From the NCBI GenBank assembly GCA_023436175.1, contig JAEZKE010000004.1, positions 1 through 36,687 on the forward strand: 36,687 nucleotides of DNA, read 5' to 3'. Position 1 is the stretch's first letter, and each line of letters begins with the position of its first letter. The stretch is from Methanobacteriota archaeon (GTDB taxonomy: Archaea > Methanobacteriota > Methanobacteria > Methanobacteriales > Methanobacteriaceae). A model generated the notes under the pieces. That model had not been told where the DNA came from. It searched no databases and saw only the letters and a program-made list of their open reading frames with translations. The position numbers were made by a program, and so were the translations under genes. Shown here one piece after another: positions 1 through 7,860 of this stretch.

Positions 1-107
1 TTCCACATTAAATTCCTTTTAGTTTTAGTATTCTCCTCCTTTAGGAGTTTAATTTCCTTCTTAAGATCTTCAGTTTTTTTCATTATATTTCGGGACATGT
101 CTTCCAT
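1..107 (-). CDS. pan: Proteasome-activating nucleotidase, N-terminal fragment
   Basis: This is the first 35 codons of a gene that runs off the left edge. The peptide begins MEDMSRNIMKKTEDLKKE and continues as a charged heptad-like helix up to KTKRNLMW, with no stop. It looks like the N-terminal coiled coil of archaeal PAN, the hexameric AAA+ ATPase that unfolds substrates for the 20S proteasome; the ATPase domain lies outside the window. The ATG at 107 is supported by an AGGAGTGA ribosome binding site about 9 bases upstream (117-124). From memory, PAN lies beside an MBF1-like gene in Methanothermobacter, as it does here with divergent orientation. The family call rests on a short coiled-coil segment plus context, so it is likely but not certain. 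Confidence 0.72.
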   Translation of the reverse strand, partial: MEDMSRNIMKKTEDLKKEIKLLKEENTKTKRNLMW

Positions 108-227
108 GATCCTTATTCACTCCTGAATTTTTATTAAATTGAAAATATTTATTAATTATTTCAGTCATATTTTTGTTTTAATAATATTTAAATATTGAGG
201 GTACACAATATAATGGAAAAGTATAAT

Positions 228-250
228 TCAACCTTTTAAAAAAAGGTTGA
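228..250. repeat. Perfect hairpin TCAACCTTTT/AAAAGGTTGA
   Basis: Ten-base perfect arms (228-237 and 241-250) flank a 3-base loop in the divergent pan/MBF1 intergenic region, followed by TCAAAA. Almost the same hairpin recurs at 2212-2236. It is too far upstream of both genes to be a terminator for either, so it may be a dispersed palindromic element or a regulatory site. Confidence 0.7.
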
Positions 251-387
251 TCAAAATAGGTGTTAATATTGCAAATAAGGACAAAAACAATCATAAATAC
301 TTAAATAAGAAATATTATCCTTTTTTATGCACAATTACTATTTTACTATTAATAATTAAGCTTACATGAAAATACAAAGTGATCAGC

Positions 388-846
388 ATGAGATGCGAGA
401 TATGTGGAAAGAAAATAGTTGGAAAACCAGTGAAAACAAAAATTGAAAGTTCAATGATGCTTACATGCAATGAATGTTCTAAATTCGGAAAAGTACAAAG
501 AGAACCACCAAAGCCAAGGAAACCAAGGCCAGTGAGAAGAAGTCCTAAATTCAGGGAGCCCTCAGAAGAAGTAGTTGAAGATTATAACAATCTCATAAGG
601 GAAAGCAGAGAAAGAAAAGGATGGACACGTGAAGTGCTGGCTGAAAAAGTATATGAAAAAGCATCTGTGGTTAACAGGGTTGAATCTGGAAAGATGGTTC
701 CAGATATTAAGCTTGCAAGAAAATTAGAGAAAATATTGGACATAAAACTTATTGAAAAAACTGAAAACGGAAAACAAGAAGATTTAGGTCCAGCAGCTAG
801 AAGAGGAGCTACAATCGGAGATATAGCTCGGATTAAACGGAACTAA
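388..846 (+). CDS. MBF1-like transcription factor (zinc ribbon plus HTH)
   Basis: This is an archaeal homologue of multiprotein bridging factor 1, a small DNA- or transcription-machinery-binding protein. The N-terminus has a zinc-ribbon motif, CEIC (C3/C6) paired with CNEC about 25 residues on. A basic proline-rich linker (KPRKPRPVRRSP) follows, then a Cro/C1-type helix-turn-helix (LIRESRERKGWTREVLAEKV through KLEKILDIKL) and a basic tail. I chose ATG 388 over the in-frame GTG at 379. GTGATC at 379-384 matches the archaeal anti-Shine-Dalgarno sequence and would be the ribosome binding site, giving MRCEICGK at the N-terminus as expected for the family. It is divergent from pan across a 280-base promoter region that holds the 228-250 hairpin. 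MBF1 is a co-activator in eukaryotes; its role in archaea is less settled. Confidence 0.9.
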   Translation: MRCEICGKKIVGKPVKTKIESSMMLTCNECSKFGKVQREPPKPRKPRPVRRSPKFREPSEEVVEDYNNLIRESRERKGWTREVLAEKVYEKASVVNRVESGKMVPDIKLARKLEKILDIKLIEKTENGKQEDLGPAARRGATIGDIARIKRN

Positions 847-953
847 GTCTCTTAGAAAAATACAAAAACATAGTTCTTCAATTTCTTTTTATTTTTAATA
901 AATTTAATCAAAATATCAAAATACACAAGATAAAATATCAATTATTATTTTAC

Positions 954-1913
954 CTAGTTTAATGAGTTTAATAATTCTTTAGCTCTTATTAAAAGATCGT
1001 CATATGTTAGAAATTCAGCATTTTCATGATTTGTATTAAATGCTCGAATATATCTTTTTTTCTCTTCATCCATAAATTTTGATCTTCCTCCAATAATTAG
1101 GAATTTAGGAGGATATTCAAAACCTTTCAATTTCTTTTTAATATAATCAGTATTGTCTCTTAACCAAATATCCCAGTCTAATATTTGCTTTTCTGCATGT
1201 TTAAATTCTGCCCTAAATTCATTATTTTTTGTTAAAATAGGCATATTAGGTTTTTCTAATTCTATAAAAGTATATCTAGAACCTTGATCAAGTATATTCA
1301 GCACTACAAAATCTGTGATAAAATCTTCTCCTAATTTTTGTTTAGGAATTCTTTTTGTGCAAGGTTGGATAAGCATAATATTTTCTTCTAAAAATTTCTG
1401 TATTTCTTCTTCTTTAGCTGCAGTATCTAATAATTCCTCAAAATTATTTAATACAATTCTTAGATCTTCAATAATATTCTTTTCATCATTAGATCTGTCA
1501 TTAGAAGGAATAAAATTTTCATTATGGAGAATACCCATCATATATATCTTAAAATCATTGAGAGAATCTTCCATTAGCATAATACTCTCTTTATCATTAT
1601 AAAGAAAAGAACTAATACAAAGCCATTCAATAATTGCCCCATTAACTATAGAATTAACTATTCTATTATTTTCACCCATAGGTAATGGCATGAATAATTC
1701 TCCAGATTTAGTAGGTACTGGTACATGTTCTAAAAAGTTTTCTAACGGCTCTAAAGAATAATAAATATCAAATTGGCTTGGAAATCCGGAAACAACATAT
1801 CTCAACAAAATTATACCGTTAGTACAAGCATAAATTCTAGAAGATACATTTGAAGGAAAAATTAGCCCCAAATTTTGAAAAAAATTTTGATCTAAGCTTT
1901 TGAGGTTATTCAT
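954..1913 (-). CDS. sduA: Shedu-type antiphage nuclease (SduA, DUF4263)
   Basis: The 319-residue product has a C-terminal DUF4263/Shedu domain (about residues 165-319), a PD-(D/E)xK-type nuclease fold. Visible features are FLEENIMLIQP, a candidate metal ligand D201 in ITDFVVLN, the catalytic-strand motif FIELEKP (E218, E220, K221), PILTKNNEFRAEFKHAEKQILDW (H239, Q243, W247), IIGGRSKF (274-280) and FLTYDDLL. The ELEKP/TK/HA..Q..DW pattern is typical of Shedu proteins, which act as single-gene defence systems. The N-terminal 160 residues match nothing I know and may be a sensor or regulatory domain. ATG 1913 has no ribosome binding site. The reading frame continues upstream through HDVQKE to a TAG at 1932-1934 and then a 34-codon ORF with an excellent one, so the true N-terminus may lie there. 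It sits between MBF1 and UPF0280, otherwise core genes. Confidence 0.87.
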   Translation of the reverse strand: MNNLKSLDQNFFQNLGLIFPSNVSSRIYACTNGIILLRYVVSGFPSQFDIYYSLEPLENFLEHVPVPTKSGELFMPLPMGENNRIVNSIVNGAIIEWLCISSFLYNDKESIMLMEDSLNDFKIYMMGILHNENFIPSNDRSNDEKNIIEDLRIVLNNFEELLDTAAKEEEIQKFLEENIMLIQPCTKRIPKQKLGEDFITDFVVLNILDQGSRYTFIELEKPNMPILTKNNEFRAEFKHAEKQILDWDIWLRDNTDYIKKKLKGFEYPPKFLIIGGRSKFMDEEKKRYIRAFNTNHENAEFLTYDDLLIRAKELLNSLN

Positions 1914-1931
1914 TTCTTTTTGAACATCGTG

Positions 1932-2036
1932 CTAATATTTTCTTTCTAAATTGGCTATTTTATCTATTTTTCTTTTATATATTCTAAGTTCAGATGGAAT
2001 TTTTTGGCTTAATTTTAATTTTTCTTTACGCAACAT
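1932..2036 (-). CDS. 34-codon ORF in frame upstream of sduA, ending in TAG
   Basis: This short ORF begins MLRKEKLKLSQKIPSE and ends LERKY-TAG. It has the best ribosome binding site nearby (AGGAGG at 2045-2050, 8 bases from ATG 2036). The TAG is followed in the same frame by six sense codons (HDVQKE) and then the sduA ATG. The peptide is lysine-rich and helical, with no recognised domain. It could be the original sduA N-terminus cut off by a nonsense mutation or sequencing error, a leader peptide that couples translation to sduA, or a read-through junction. From the sequence alone I cannot choose between these. Confidence 0.5.
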   Translation of the reverse strand: MLRKEKLKLSQKIPSELRIYKRKIDKIANLERKY

Positions 2037-2061
2037 CTAATTAACCTCCTACTTAGCTGTA

Positions 2062-2081
2062 ATACATCATATTAGATGTAT
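2062..2081. promoter_or_regulatory. Palindrome at predicted start site of the sduA transcript
   Basis: ATACATC (2062-2068) and GATGTAT (2075-2081) form 7-base perfect arms around ATATTA. On the minus strand a TATA-like box lies at about 2091-2103, roughly 26 bases from the palindrome centre. The palindrome therefore covers the expected transcription start, as archaeal repressor operators often do. No regulator gene is adjacent. Confidence 0.4.
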
Positions 2082-2211
2082 AATATTCAATAAATATAAA
2101 TACATTGATCAATCGAAAAGCTTCTCTTAAAATTTTTAAAATGATATTTAGAATTATTAAATTTGAAAAGAGTATTCTATTTTACCGCAGCGAAGCGAGG
2201 ATTTTTTTGAT

Positions 2212-2236
2212 CAACCTTTTTTTCTAAAAAAGGTTG
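2212..2236. terminator. Hairpin overlapping the UPF0280 stop codon
   Basis: CAACCTTTTTT (2212-2222) and AAAAAAGGTTG (2226-2236) are 11-base perfect arms around a 3-base loop. The UPF0280 stop (TAG, 2224-2226 on minus) lies in the loop and right arm. On the minus strand the hairpin is followed by an A-rich run and then CCTCGCTTCGCTGCGG (2200-2185). The arms share the CAACCTTTT/AAAAGGTTG core with 228-250, so this may be both a terminator and a copy of a dispersed element. Confidence 0.55.
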
Positions 2237-2955
2237 TCGAATAAATCACCCAAAACAACTTTTTTATCAGTTTTAATTAATTTAGGAATCTTTCCAATTG
2301 TCCCTGCAGATTCACCAACTACAATCATAACTCCTCTAAAATAAGGTTTAAAATCTTCAGCTTTTGCCAGAGAGTTCTGTACAGCATCCTGTTCTAACTC
2401 ACCTCTAGCTTCATTTGCAATGCTTGTTGCAAGCGCATCAGCAATATTAGCATGGTCTGCAAATACAGTTACAGAATCAGCCCCACCTAAACTTACAGAA
2501 TGCCCAACAGTTCCAGAAGAGGTACATATTCCCATAGGAGTTTTTTCATATTTTATTTTAAAACCAATCTGTCCAGAAAGAGAAGACGTTCCAGCATAAA
2601 GCCCCATTACGATATCTTTATTAGTTTTAAGAGATATATCTCCTCCGTTTTCTACAATTGCATATTTTGCACCATTTTTTATTAAAAAATTCATGGAAAG
2701 TTCAGATATAGTTCCTGCAACAGCTGCCATTGGACCTACCTCTGCAATTTTACCTGCATTTGCCATCATTTTGGCTATAAATGGAGCATCATCCACATCT
2801 ACCGGTTCAAAAGATGTTAAAAATTCTCTATTTCTTCGGATGTAATTTATAAGATCCATACGCTGTCTTAAAATGAAATTATAAAGTTCGTGATTTATCA
2901 GATCTGTTTTAAGTAAAATGTTAGTTTCATCAATTCTAATTCTTTCAACCATCAT
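2224..2955 (-). CDS. UPF0280 family protein (ApbE-like fold)
   Basis: The 243-residue product belongs to UPF0280, a family widespread in methanogens and distantly related to ApbE/FAD:protein FMN transferases. ApbE-like signatures are visible: IVENGGDISL in the middle, ICTSSGTVGHSVSLGGADSV, then FADHANIADALATSIANEA, which mirrors the SVTV..ATADALAT stretch of ApbE. No dedicated biochemical role is established. There is no obvious ribosome binding site. An AT-rich TATA-like box at 2975-2987 lies about 25 bases from the ATG at 2955, so a leaderless transcript is plausible. The next codon is also ATG, leaving a one-residue ambiguity. From memory a UPF0280 gene lies near the PAN/MBF1 locus in Methanothermobacter, which suggests the defence gene is an insertion into a conserved block. 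Confidence 0.87.
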   Translation of the reverse strand: MMVERIRIDETNILLKTDLINHELYNFILRQRMDLINYIRRNREFLTSFEPVDVDDAPFIAKMMANAGKIAEVGPMAAVAGTISELSMNFLIKNGAKYAIVENGGDISLKTNKDIVMGLYAGTSSLSGQIGFKIKYEKTPMGICTSSGTVGHSVSLGGADSVTVFADHANIADALATSIANEARGELEQDAVQNSLAKAEDFKPYFRGVMIVVGESAGTIGKIPKLIKTDKKVVLGDLFDNLF

Positions 2956-3083
2956 TGTGGTTAATCTGTCTTACATAAAATATTTAGATTACTAATTCTA
3001 AATTATGCAGTAGATAAAGAAAGAATTATTAATTAAATTTAGTTTATTATCTAAAAGCAGTGAAAAAATGAGTGGTGATTCGT

Positions 3084-3686
3084 ATGAGAAATACAAAAGA
3101 TATTCGTTCAGGAGAAAAAATTTTATTTGAGACCAAACCTCGCTTTTTCATGTATCTAAAGTCAGCTATAATTAAATTTATTGCTTTAATCGTTATTATA
3201 TACATTTTCGGGTCTGTTGTATCTGTTGCTGCAAGTATACAAAATTTTATTATACGTTACGTTCAAGTCCCTCTTGTAGAATATACCACTATAATCCTGC
3301 TTTTTATAATGTTTATCTTAGTTCTCTGGATTATCTGGGATATAATCTCGTGGGAATACACTACATATACCCTTACAAACTATAGAGTCATCCTGGAAAA
3401 AGGAGTAATACGCAAAAACAAATCATATATACATTACAACAAAATTCAAGACATTAACGTCTCACAAGGAGTAATAGAAAGATTGGTATCCAGTGGGGAC
3501 ATATCCATATTTGGAGGTCATGAACACACACAATTGGTACTCAATGATATTCCCGATCCAACGAAGGTAGAAAACAGGATAAACCAGATGATTGAAGGAG
3601 AATTTATAGCTCCAAAACCAGATGAACCCAAAAAAATCAAAGACTCTGTAATCAACAGATATGACAAAAAATTTAAGAGATATTAA
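3084..3686 (+). CDS. PH domain-containing membrane protein (bPH_2/YdbT-like)
   Basis: The product is about 200 residues. A short cytosolic N-terminus (SGEKILFETKPRF, the usual opening of this family) precedes two membrane segments (about residues 28-52 and 66-90). A bacterial-type PH domain follows (about 92-170), recognised by YTLTNYRVILEKGVIRKN, YIHYNKIQDINVSQGVIERL and GDISIFG. A charged tail closes the protein. The function of these membrane-anchored PH domains is not defined. ATG 3084 is preferred over GTG 3072 because GGTGAT at 3074-3079 is a near-perfect ribosome binding site for it. It stands alone, divergent from UPF0280. Confidence 0.85.
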   Translation: MRNTKDIRSGEKILFETKPRFFMYLKSAIIKFIALIVIIYIFGSVVSVAASIQNFIIRYVQVPLVEYTTIILLFIMFILVLWIIWDIISWEYTTYTLTNYRVILEKGVIRKNKSYIHYNKIQDINVSQGVIERLVSSGDISIFGGHEHTQLVLNDIPDPTKVENRINQMIEGEFIAPKPDEPKKIKDSVINRYDKKFKRY

Positions 3687-3826
3687 TCAAACCATTAAAT
3701 AGTTGTAGTTACAAACTAAAATGTACTATTTTATATTCAATTTAACATATATTACAGGTATTTCCTGTCTTTTTATTAATTAGACAAAAATAATCAATCA
3801 AAACGTTATTAAATGGACAAGATAAC

Positions 3827-4993
3827 ATGAAGAACTATGATGTGGCCGTAATCGGAGCCGGGCCAGTGGGCTCAACATTTGCAAGGCATGCTGCAGAAAA
3901 AGGACTTAAAGTTGCAATATTTGATAAAAAAAGGGAAATAGGAGTGCCTTTGCAGTGTGCCGGGCTTTTAGGTAAAAAAATAAAAGATGTGAACATTTTA
4001 CCTGATGAATTTATACTTAACGAAATATATGGAGCGTGCTTATATTCTCCATCCAATACCATGATTTCCATGCATAAAAAAGAAGAACCTTTAGCATATG
4101 TTTTGGATAGAGTGGCATATGATAAATTCTTAGCACAGACAGCAGTAGATAAAGGAGCAGAACTTTTTTTAAACCATCGTGCAGAAAGTATTGATATAGA
4201 AAATGGAGAAATATACTTTAAAGACAAGAAAATATCTGCTGAAATCATAGTAGGTGCAGACGGCCATTCATCCATAGTATCTAAAGCCTTGGACAATGAC
4301 TTTAAATCAGTTCATGCAAGCCAATATTTAATTGACATCGGAGAAAATTCATTTAATAATGATTATTTTCAGGTATATGTTAATTCAGAAATATCTCCCG
4401 GATTTTTATGGATTATTCCACTTTCAGAATCTACTGCAAGAGTAGGTTTATTTGCTGATTCTAATTATCAGAATTTAAACAAAATTTTAAACAATTTTTT
4501 AGAAACTAATGGAAATTTAAAGAAAGCAAAAATTTTGAAAAAATATCATGGTAGAATTCCAATATATGACCCTAAAAAGGATATAGTGAAAAATAGAGCC
4601 ATACTTATAGGGGATGCAGCTTCTCAAGTTAAACCAACTACAGGAGGAGGGCTCATAATAGGTTTCAACTGCGCAAAAATTGCAGCTGATGTTGTATATG
4701 AGGCAATTAGCTCCCAAAATATTGATATTTTAAAAAATTATCAAAAAAGATATAGAAAAATGTACAATACTGAACTTAAAATGCAGCTTAAAGTACAAGA
4801 TACCTACCACTCACTGAACGATGATAATCTTGACTCAGTGATTTTAAAACTTAAAGAAAAAGAAGTGGGGAAAATAGTTTCTGAATATGGAGATTTAGAT
4901 TCCCAATCACCACTTATGATAAAGCTGATAAAAAGCGGAATAATATTTTCTGTTCTTCCTAAATTATTATCCCGTAAAATATTTGGTTTATAA
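3827..4993 (+). CDS. Geranylgeranyl reductase family FAD protein
   Basis: The 388-residue flavoprotein belongs to the digeranylgeranylglycerophospholipid reductase family, whose members saturate the isoprenoid chains of archaeal membrane lipids. The N-terminal dinucleotide-binding loop is GAGPVG (residues 10-15), followed by the conserved QCAGLL (43-48), VGADGHSS (142-149), and the C-terminal FAD motif IGDAASQVKPTTGGG (261-275). Length and motif order fit the family. Methanogens usually carry several paralogues, and some act on other prenyl or quinone-like substrates, so the exact substrate is not fixed here. It stands alone between spacers of 140 and 178 bases. A weak TTAACT/AGTTAA hairpin at 5019-5037 could terminate it. 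Confidence 0.88.
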   Translation: MKNYDVAVIGAGPVGSTFARHAAEKGLKVAIFDKKREIGVPLQCAGLLGKKIKDVNILPDEFILNEIYGACLYSPSNTMISMHKKEEPLAYVLDRVAYDKFLAQTAVDKGAELFLNHRAESIDIENGEIYFKDKKISAEIIVGADGHSSIVSKALDNDFKSVHASQYLIDIGENSFNNDYFQVYVNSEISPGFLWIIPLSESTARVGLFADSNYQNLNKILNNFLETNGNLKKAKILKKYHGRIPIYDPKKDIVKNRAILIGDAASQVKPTTGGGLIIGFNCAKIAADVVYEAISSQNIDILKNYQKRYRKMYNTELKMQLKVQDTYHSLNDDNLDSVILKLKEKEVGKIVSEYGDLDSQSPLMIKLIKSGIIFSVLPKLLSRKIFGL

Positions 4994-5171
4994 AAATCAA
5001 CATGATGTATATTTTTGATTAACTCATTTTTAGTTAAACATGAAAGGATTAATTATTATCCCAATGTATATCATTAAGATAAAATACATTCTATTAAAAA
5101 TGTGAAAATCCTCAAATGCCAATTATCTATTAAAATCAATACCACTTAACTCATTAAAAGGTGTCTAATCT

Positions 5172-6206
5172 ATGGAAATAATCTTCATTTTATCCGGTGA
5201 AAACGAAACTTTACCAAAAGCAGAAATAACAGCAAGTTTAGAGGCTGAAAACGTCTCTTTTAATATAAAATACCATCAAAATGGAATTTTAATCCTTGAA
5301 ATCGCAGATAAAGACTCTGCAGTCATTGACATACTTGGTAAAAAGATTGCCTATACCCATGAAATATGTAAATTACTGTTTGAAACCAGTACCGTGAATT
5401 TAAAAGATGATATTAAAAAATACCCTTGGAAAAATATTATTAATCATGATTATGCAGTAAGGGTTAAAAGAGTAGGATTTGACCCTGATTTTAACTCTCA
5501 AGCTATGGAAATCGAGCTTGGAGGTATCATTAAAAGAGAATTGGGAGATAAAGCCAAGGTAAAACTTGAGAATCCTGATACATTTCTAAGAACTATCGTG
5601 CTTAATGACAGGGTTTTGGTCAGTAAACGTTTAGTTAAAAGAGTTAAAAAACATTATAATGATTTAAAACCTCATAAAAGACCATTTTTCTATCCGGGAT
5701 CTATGAGCCCAAAGCTTGCAAGGGGAATGGTTAATTTAGCACGGGCAAAAAAAGGAAGTTCAGTTTTAGACCCTTTCTGCGGAACAGGCGGTATTTTAAT
5801 AGAAGCAGGAATAGTAGGGGCCAGAGTAATTGGAACTGACATAGATGAGAAAATGGTCGAAGGAACTAAAAAAAATCTTGAATACTGCAATATTAAGGAT
5901 TATGAGATTTTCCAGGGAGATGCAAGATATATCACACTTGAAGAGAAAGTTGATGCTATTGTAACTGATCCTCCTTATGGTATTTCAGCTTCAACGGCAG
6001 GTATAGATAGCAAAAAGATTTATGAAGAATCTCTTACATCTATGCAAGAATTACTCAAAGAAGAGGGATATATTTGCATGGCAACTCCCCATTATTTAGA
6101 TATCCATGAACTTGTGAGTCATACAAAATTTAAAATAATAGAACAATATGAGATAAGAATGCATAAAAGTTTAACCAGAGTAATCTCGGTATTAACAAAA
6201 AAATGA
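5172..6206 (+). CDS. tRNA (guanine(10)-N2)-methyltransferase, Trm11/TrmG10 type
   Basis: The 344-residue enzyme is predicted to methylate N2 of G10 in tRNA using S-adenosylmethionine. The N-terminal half (about 1-150) is a THUMP-type RNA-binding region. The C-terminal Rossmann methyltransferase has LDPFCGTGG (199-207), VIGTDID (219-225), FQGDAR (247-252) and the catalytic TDPPYG (265-270), the N2-guanine signature of this family. PGSMSPKLARGMVNLA just before motif I is also characteristic. The start has a GGTGTCTA-type site just upstream. It is 34 bases upstream of the LeuA/CimA-family gene in the same direction, so the two may be co-transcribed, although the functions are unrelated. Confidence 0.9.
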   Translation: MEIIFILSGENETLPKAEITASLEAENVSFNIKYHQNGILILEIADKDSAVIDILGKKIAYTHEICKLLFETSTVNLKDDIKKYPWKNIINHDYAVRVKRVGFDPDFNSQAMEIELGGIIKRELGDKAKVKLENPDTFLRTIVLNDRVLVSKRLVKRVKKHYNDLKPHKRPFFYPGSMSPKLARGMVNLARAKKGSSVLDPFCGTGGILIEAGIVGARVIGTDIDEKMVEGTKKNLEYCNIKDYEIFQGDARYITLEEKVDAIVTDPPYGISASTAGIDSKKIYEESLTSMQELLKEEGYICMATPHYLDIHELVSHTKFKIIEQYEIRMHKSLTRVISVLTKK

Positions 6207-6240
6207 AATTTTCAAACTTAAAATAGAAAGAGGAATTCCT

Positions 6241-7749
6241 TTGAACGCTAGAATATTTGATACAACACTTAGAGACGGCGAACAGACCCCTGGAGTTTCT
6301 TTAACTCCTGATGAAAAGCTGCGAATGGCCTTAAAACTTGACGAACTTGGTGTAAATGTTATAGAGGCAGGATCTGCCATTACATCTATTGGTGAAAGAG
6401 AAGGAATTAAAAAAATTACCAGTGAAGGGCTTTCTACGGAAATATGCAGTTTTGCAAGGGCTGTTAAAGGCGACGTGGATGCTGCATTAGAATGTGATGT
6501 AGATAGTGTTCATTTAGTTATTCCAACATCTGATCTTCATATAGAATATAAATTAAGGAAAACACGAGAAGCAGTTAAAGATCTTGCAATTGAAGGTACA
6601 CAATATGCTGTTGATCACGGCCTGTTGGTAGAACTTTCTGCAGAAGATTCCACAAGAAGCGACCTTGATTATTTAACACAGTTATTCAAAGAAGGAATAG
6701 ATGCTGGTGCAAAAAGGATATGTGCATGTGATACCGTTGGAATGCTCACTCCTGAAAAAGCCTACGAATTTTATGGCCATCTATCAAAACTTGATGCTCC
6801 TTTAAGTGTTCACTGCCATAATGATTTTGGACTTGCTGTAGCAAATTCACTTGCAGGTTTAAGAGCCGGTGCAAGTCAGGCCCATGTTACAGTAAACGGA
6901 ATAGGTGAAAGAGCAGGAAATGCATCTTTAGAAGAGTTAGTAGTTTCATTATACTCGCTTTATGGAGTTAAGACCGACATAAATATAGGAATGTTATATG
7001 AAATCTCTAAAATGGCTGCAAGACTTACTAACGTGCCACTACAACCAAATAAAGCAATTGTTGGAGAAAATGCATTCGCCCATGAATCAGGCATACATGC
7101 AGACGGCGTAATTAAAAAAGCTGAAACTTATGAGCCTATAACTCCAGAACTTGTAGGACATAAACGCAGATTTGTTATGGGCAAACATATCGGGTCAGGT
7201 TTACTTAAAAAAAGGCTTGAAGAGATGGGATTACGTGTAGATGATGAAAAACTCAATCAAATATTTACAAGGGTAAAAGCTCTTGGAGATAAAGGTAAAT
7301 GCGTTACCGATGTAGATCTTCAGGCAATCGCAGAGGATGTACTTGGAATAGTAGCTGAAAAAGTGGTTGAATTAGAAGAGCTTACCATAGTCTCAGGTAA
7401 TAAAATCACTCCAACAGCGTCAGTAAGGCTTAATATAAATAATAATGAAGTTCTTGAAGCGGGAATAGGTATAGGTCCTGTAGATGCAGCCATAGTTGCT
7501 GTTAAAAAGAGCATAGCTGATTTTGCTGATATAGAACTTGAACAGTACCATGTAGATGCTATAACTGGAGGTACCGATGCACTGATCGATGTTATCGTTA
7601 AACTTAAACATGAAGGTAAAATTGTCACTGCAAGAAGTACGCAACCTGACATTATAAATGCAAGTGTAGAAGCATATTTAAGCGGAATCAACAAAATATT
7701 AATCGATAAAAAATATGATATCAAAGATATAAAAGAAGGAGATTTATAA
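6241..7749 (+). CDS. cimA: LeuA/CimA-family acyltransferase, probably (R)-citramalate synthase
   Basis: The 502-residue product is an alpha-isopropylmalate/citramalate/homocitrate synthase family enzyme, condensing acetyl-CoA with a 2-oxo acid. The TIM-barrel domain shows FDTTLRDGEQTPG (R11, D12), the metal ligands in HCHNDFG (H191, H193, N194), NGIGERAGNASLEE (219-232) and HESGIHADG. The C-terminal about 120 residues form the LeuA regulatory domain, which excludes the shorter AksA homocitrate synthases. CimA (pyruvate substrate, isoleucine pathway) is favoured over LeuA because I recall the Methanothermobacter cimA near the same neighbours; the sequence alone does not prove it. Translation starts at TTG 6241 with AGAGGA just upstream. 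No better start fits the conserved N-terminus. Confidence 0.85.
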   Translation: MNARIFDTTLRDGEQTPGVSLTPDEKLRMALKLDELGVNVIEAGSAITSIGEREGIKKITSEGLSTEICSFARAVKGDVDAALECDVDSVHLVIPTSDLHIEYKLRKTREAVKDLAIEGTQYAVDHGLLVELSAEDSTRSDLDYLTQLFKEGIDAGAKRICACDTVGMLTPEKAYEFYGHLSKLDAPLSVHCHNDFGLAVANSLAGLRAGASQAHVTVNGIGERAGNASLEELVVSLYSLYGVKTDINIGMLYEISKMAARLTNVPLQPNKAIVGENAFAHESGIHADGVIKKAETYEPITPELVGHKRRFVMGKHIGSGLLKKRLEEMGLRVDDEKLNQIFTRVKALGDKGKCVTDVDLQAIAEDVLGIVAEKVVELEELTIVSGNKITPTASVRLNINNNEVLEAGIGIGPVDAAIVAVKKSIADFADIELEQYHVDAITGGTDALIDVIVKLKHEGKIVTARSTQPDIINASVEAYLSGINKILIDKKYDIKDIKEGDL

Positions 7750-7756
7750 AAATTTT

Positions 7757-7771
7757 AAATGCTTTGCATTT
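7757..7771 (+). terminator. Candidate terminator hairpin after the cimA-family gene
   Basis: AAATGC (7757-7762) and GCATTT (7766-7771) flank a TTT loop, with a TTTTCTAAAATTTT tract downstream. It begins 8 bases after the stop codon. The stem is short. Confidence 0.35.
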
Positions 7772-7860
7772 TCTAAAATTTTGACGTATCTATAAAATCA
7801 CTTAATTCTCCTTGAATACTTTTTTTACTATTTAATTTATTTTAAATTTTAAAAATTGAA

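Noticed and set aside
1315..1602. Open frame on the plus strand inside sduA
   Set aside because: It is the antisense shadow of the nuclease gene, with S/I-rich low-complexity composition and no ribosome binding site.
1932..1934. TAG before sduA as a pyrrolysine codon
   Set aside because: No pyrrolysine machinery is visible here and, as far as I know, Methanobacteriales lack it; kept only as an unlikely option.
3835..4296. Long antisense frame within the geranylgeranyl reductase gene
   Set aside because: It is a mirror of strong coding sequence with clear FAD motifs on the other strand and has no recognisable domain.
7320..7724. Long antisense frame within the LeuA/CimA-family gene
   Set aside because: The sense strand encodes the conserved regulatory domain; the antisense product is S/I/T-rich and unlike any family.
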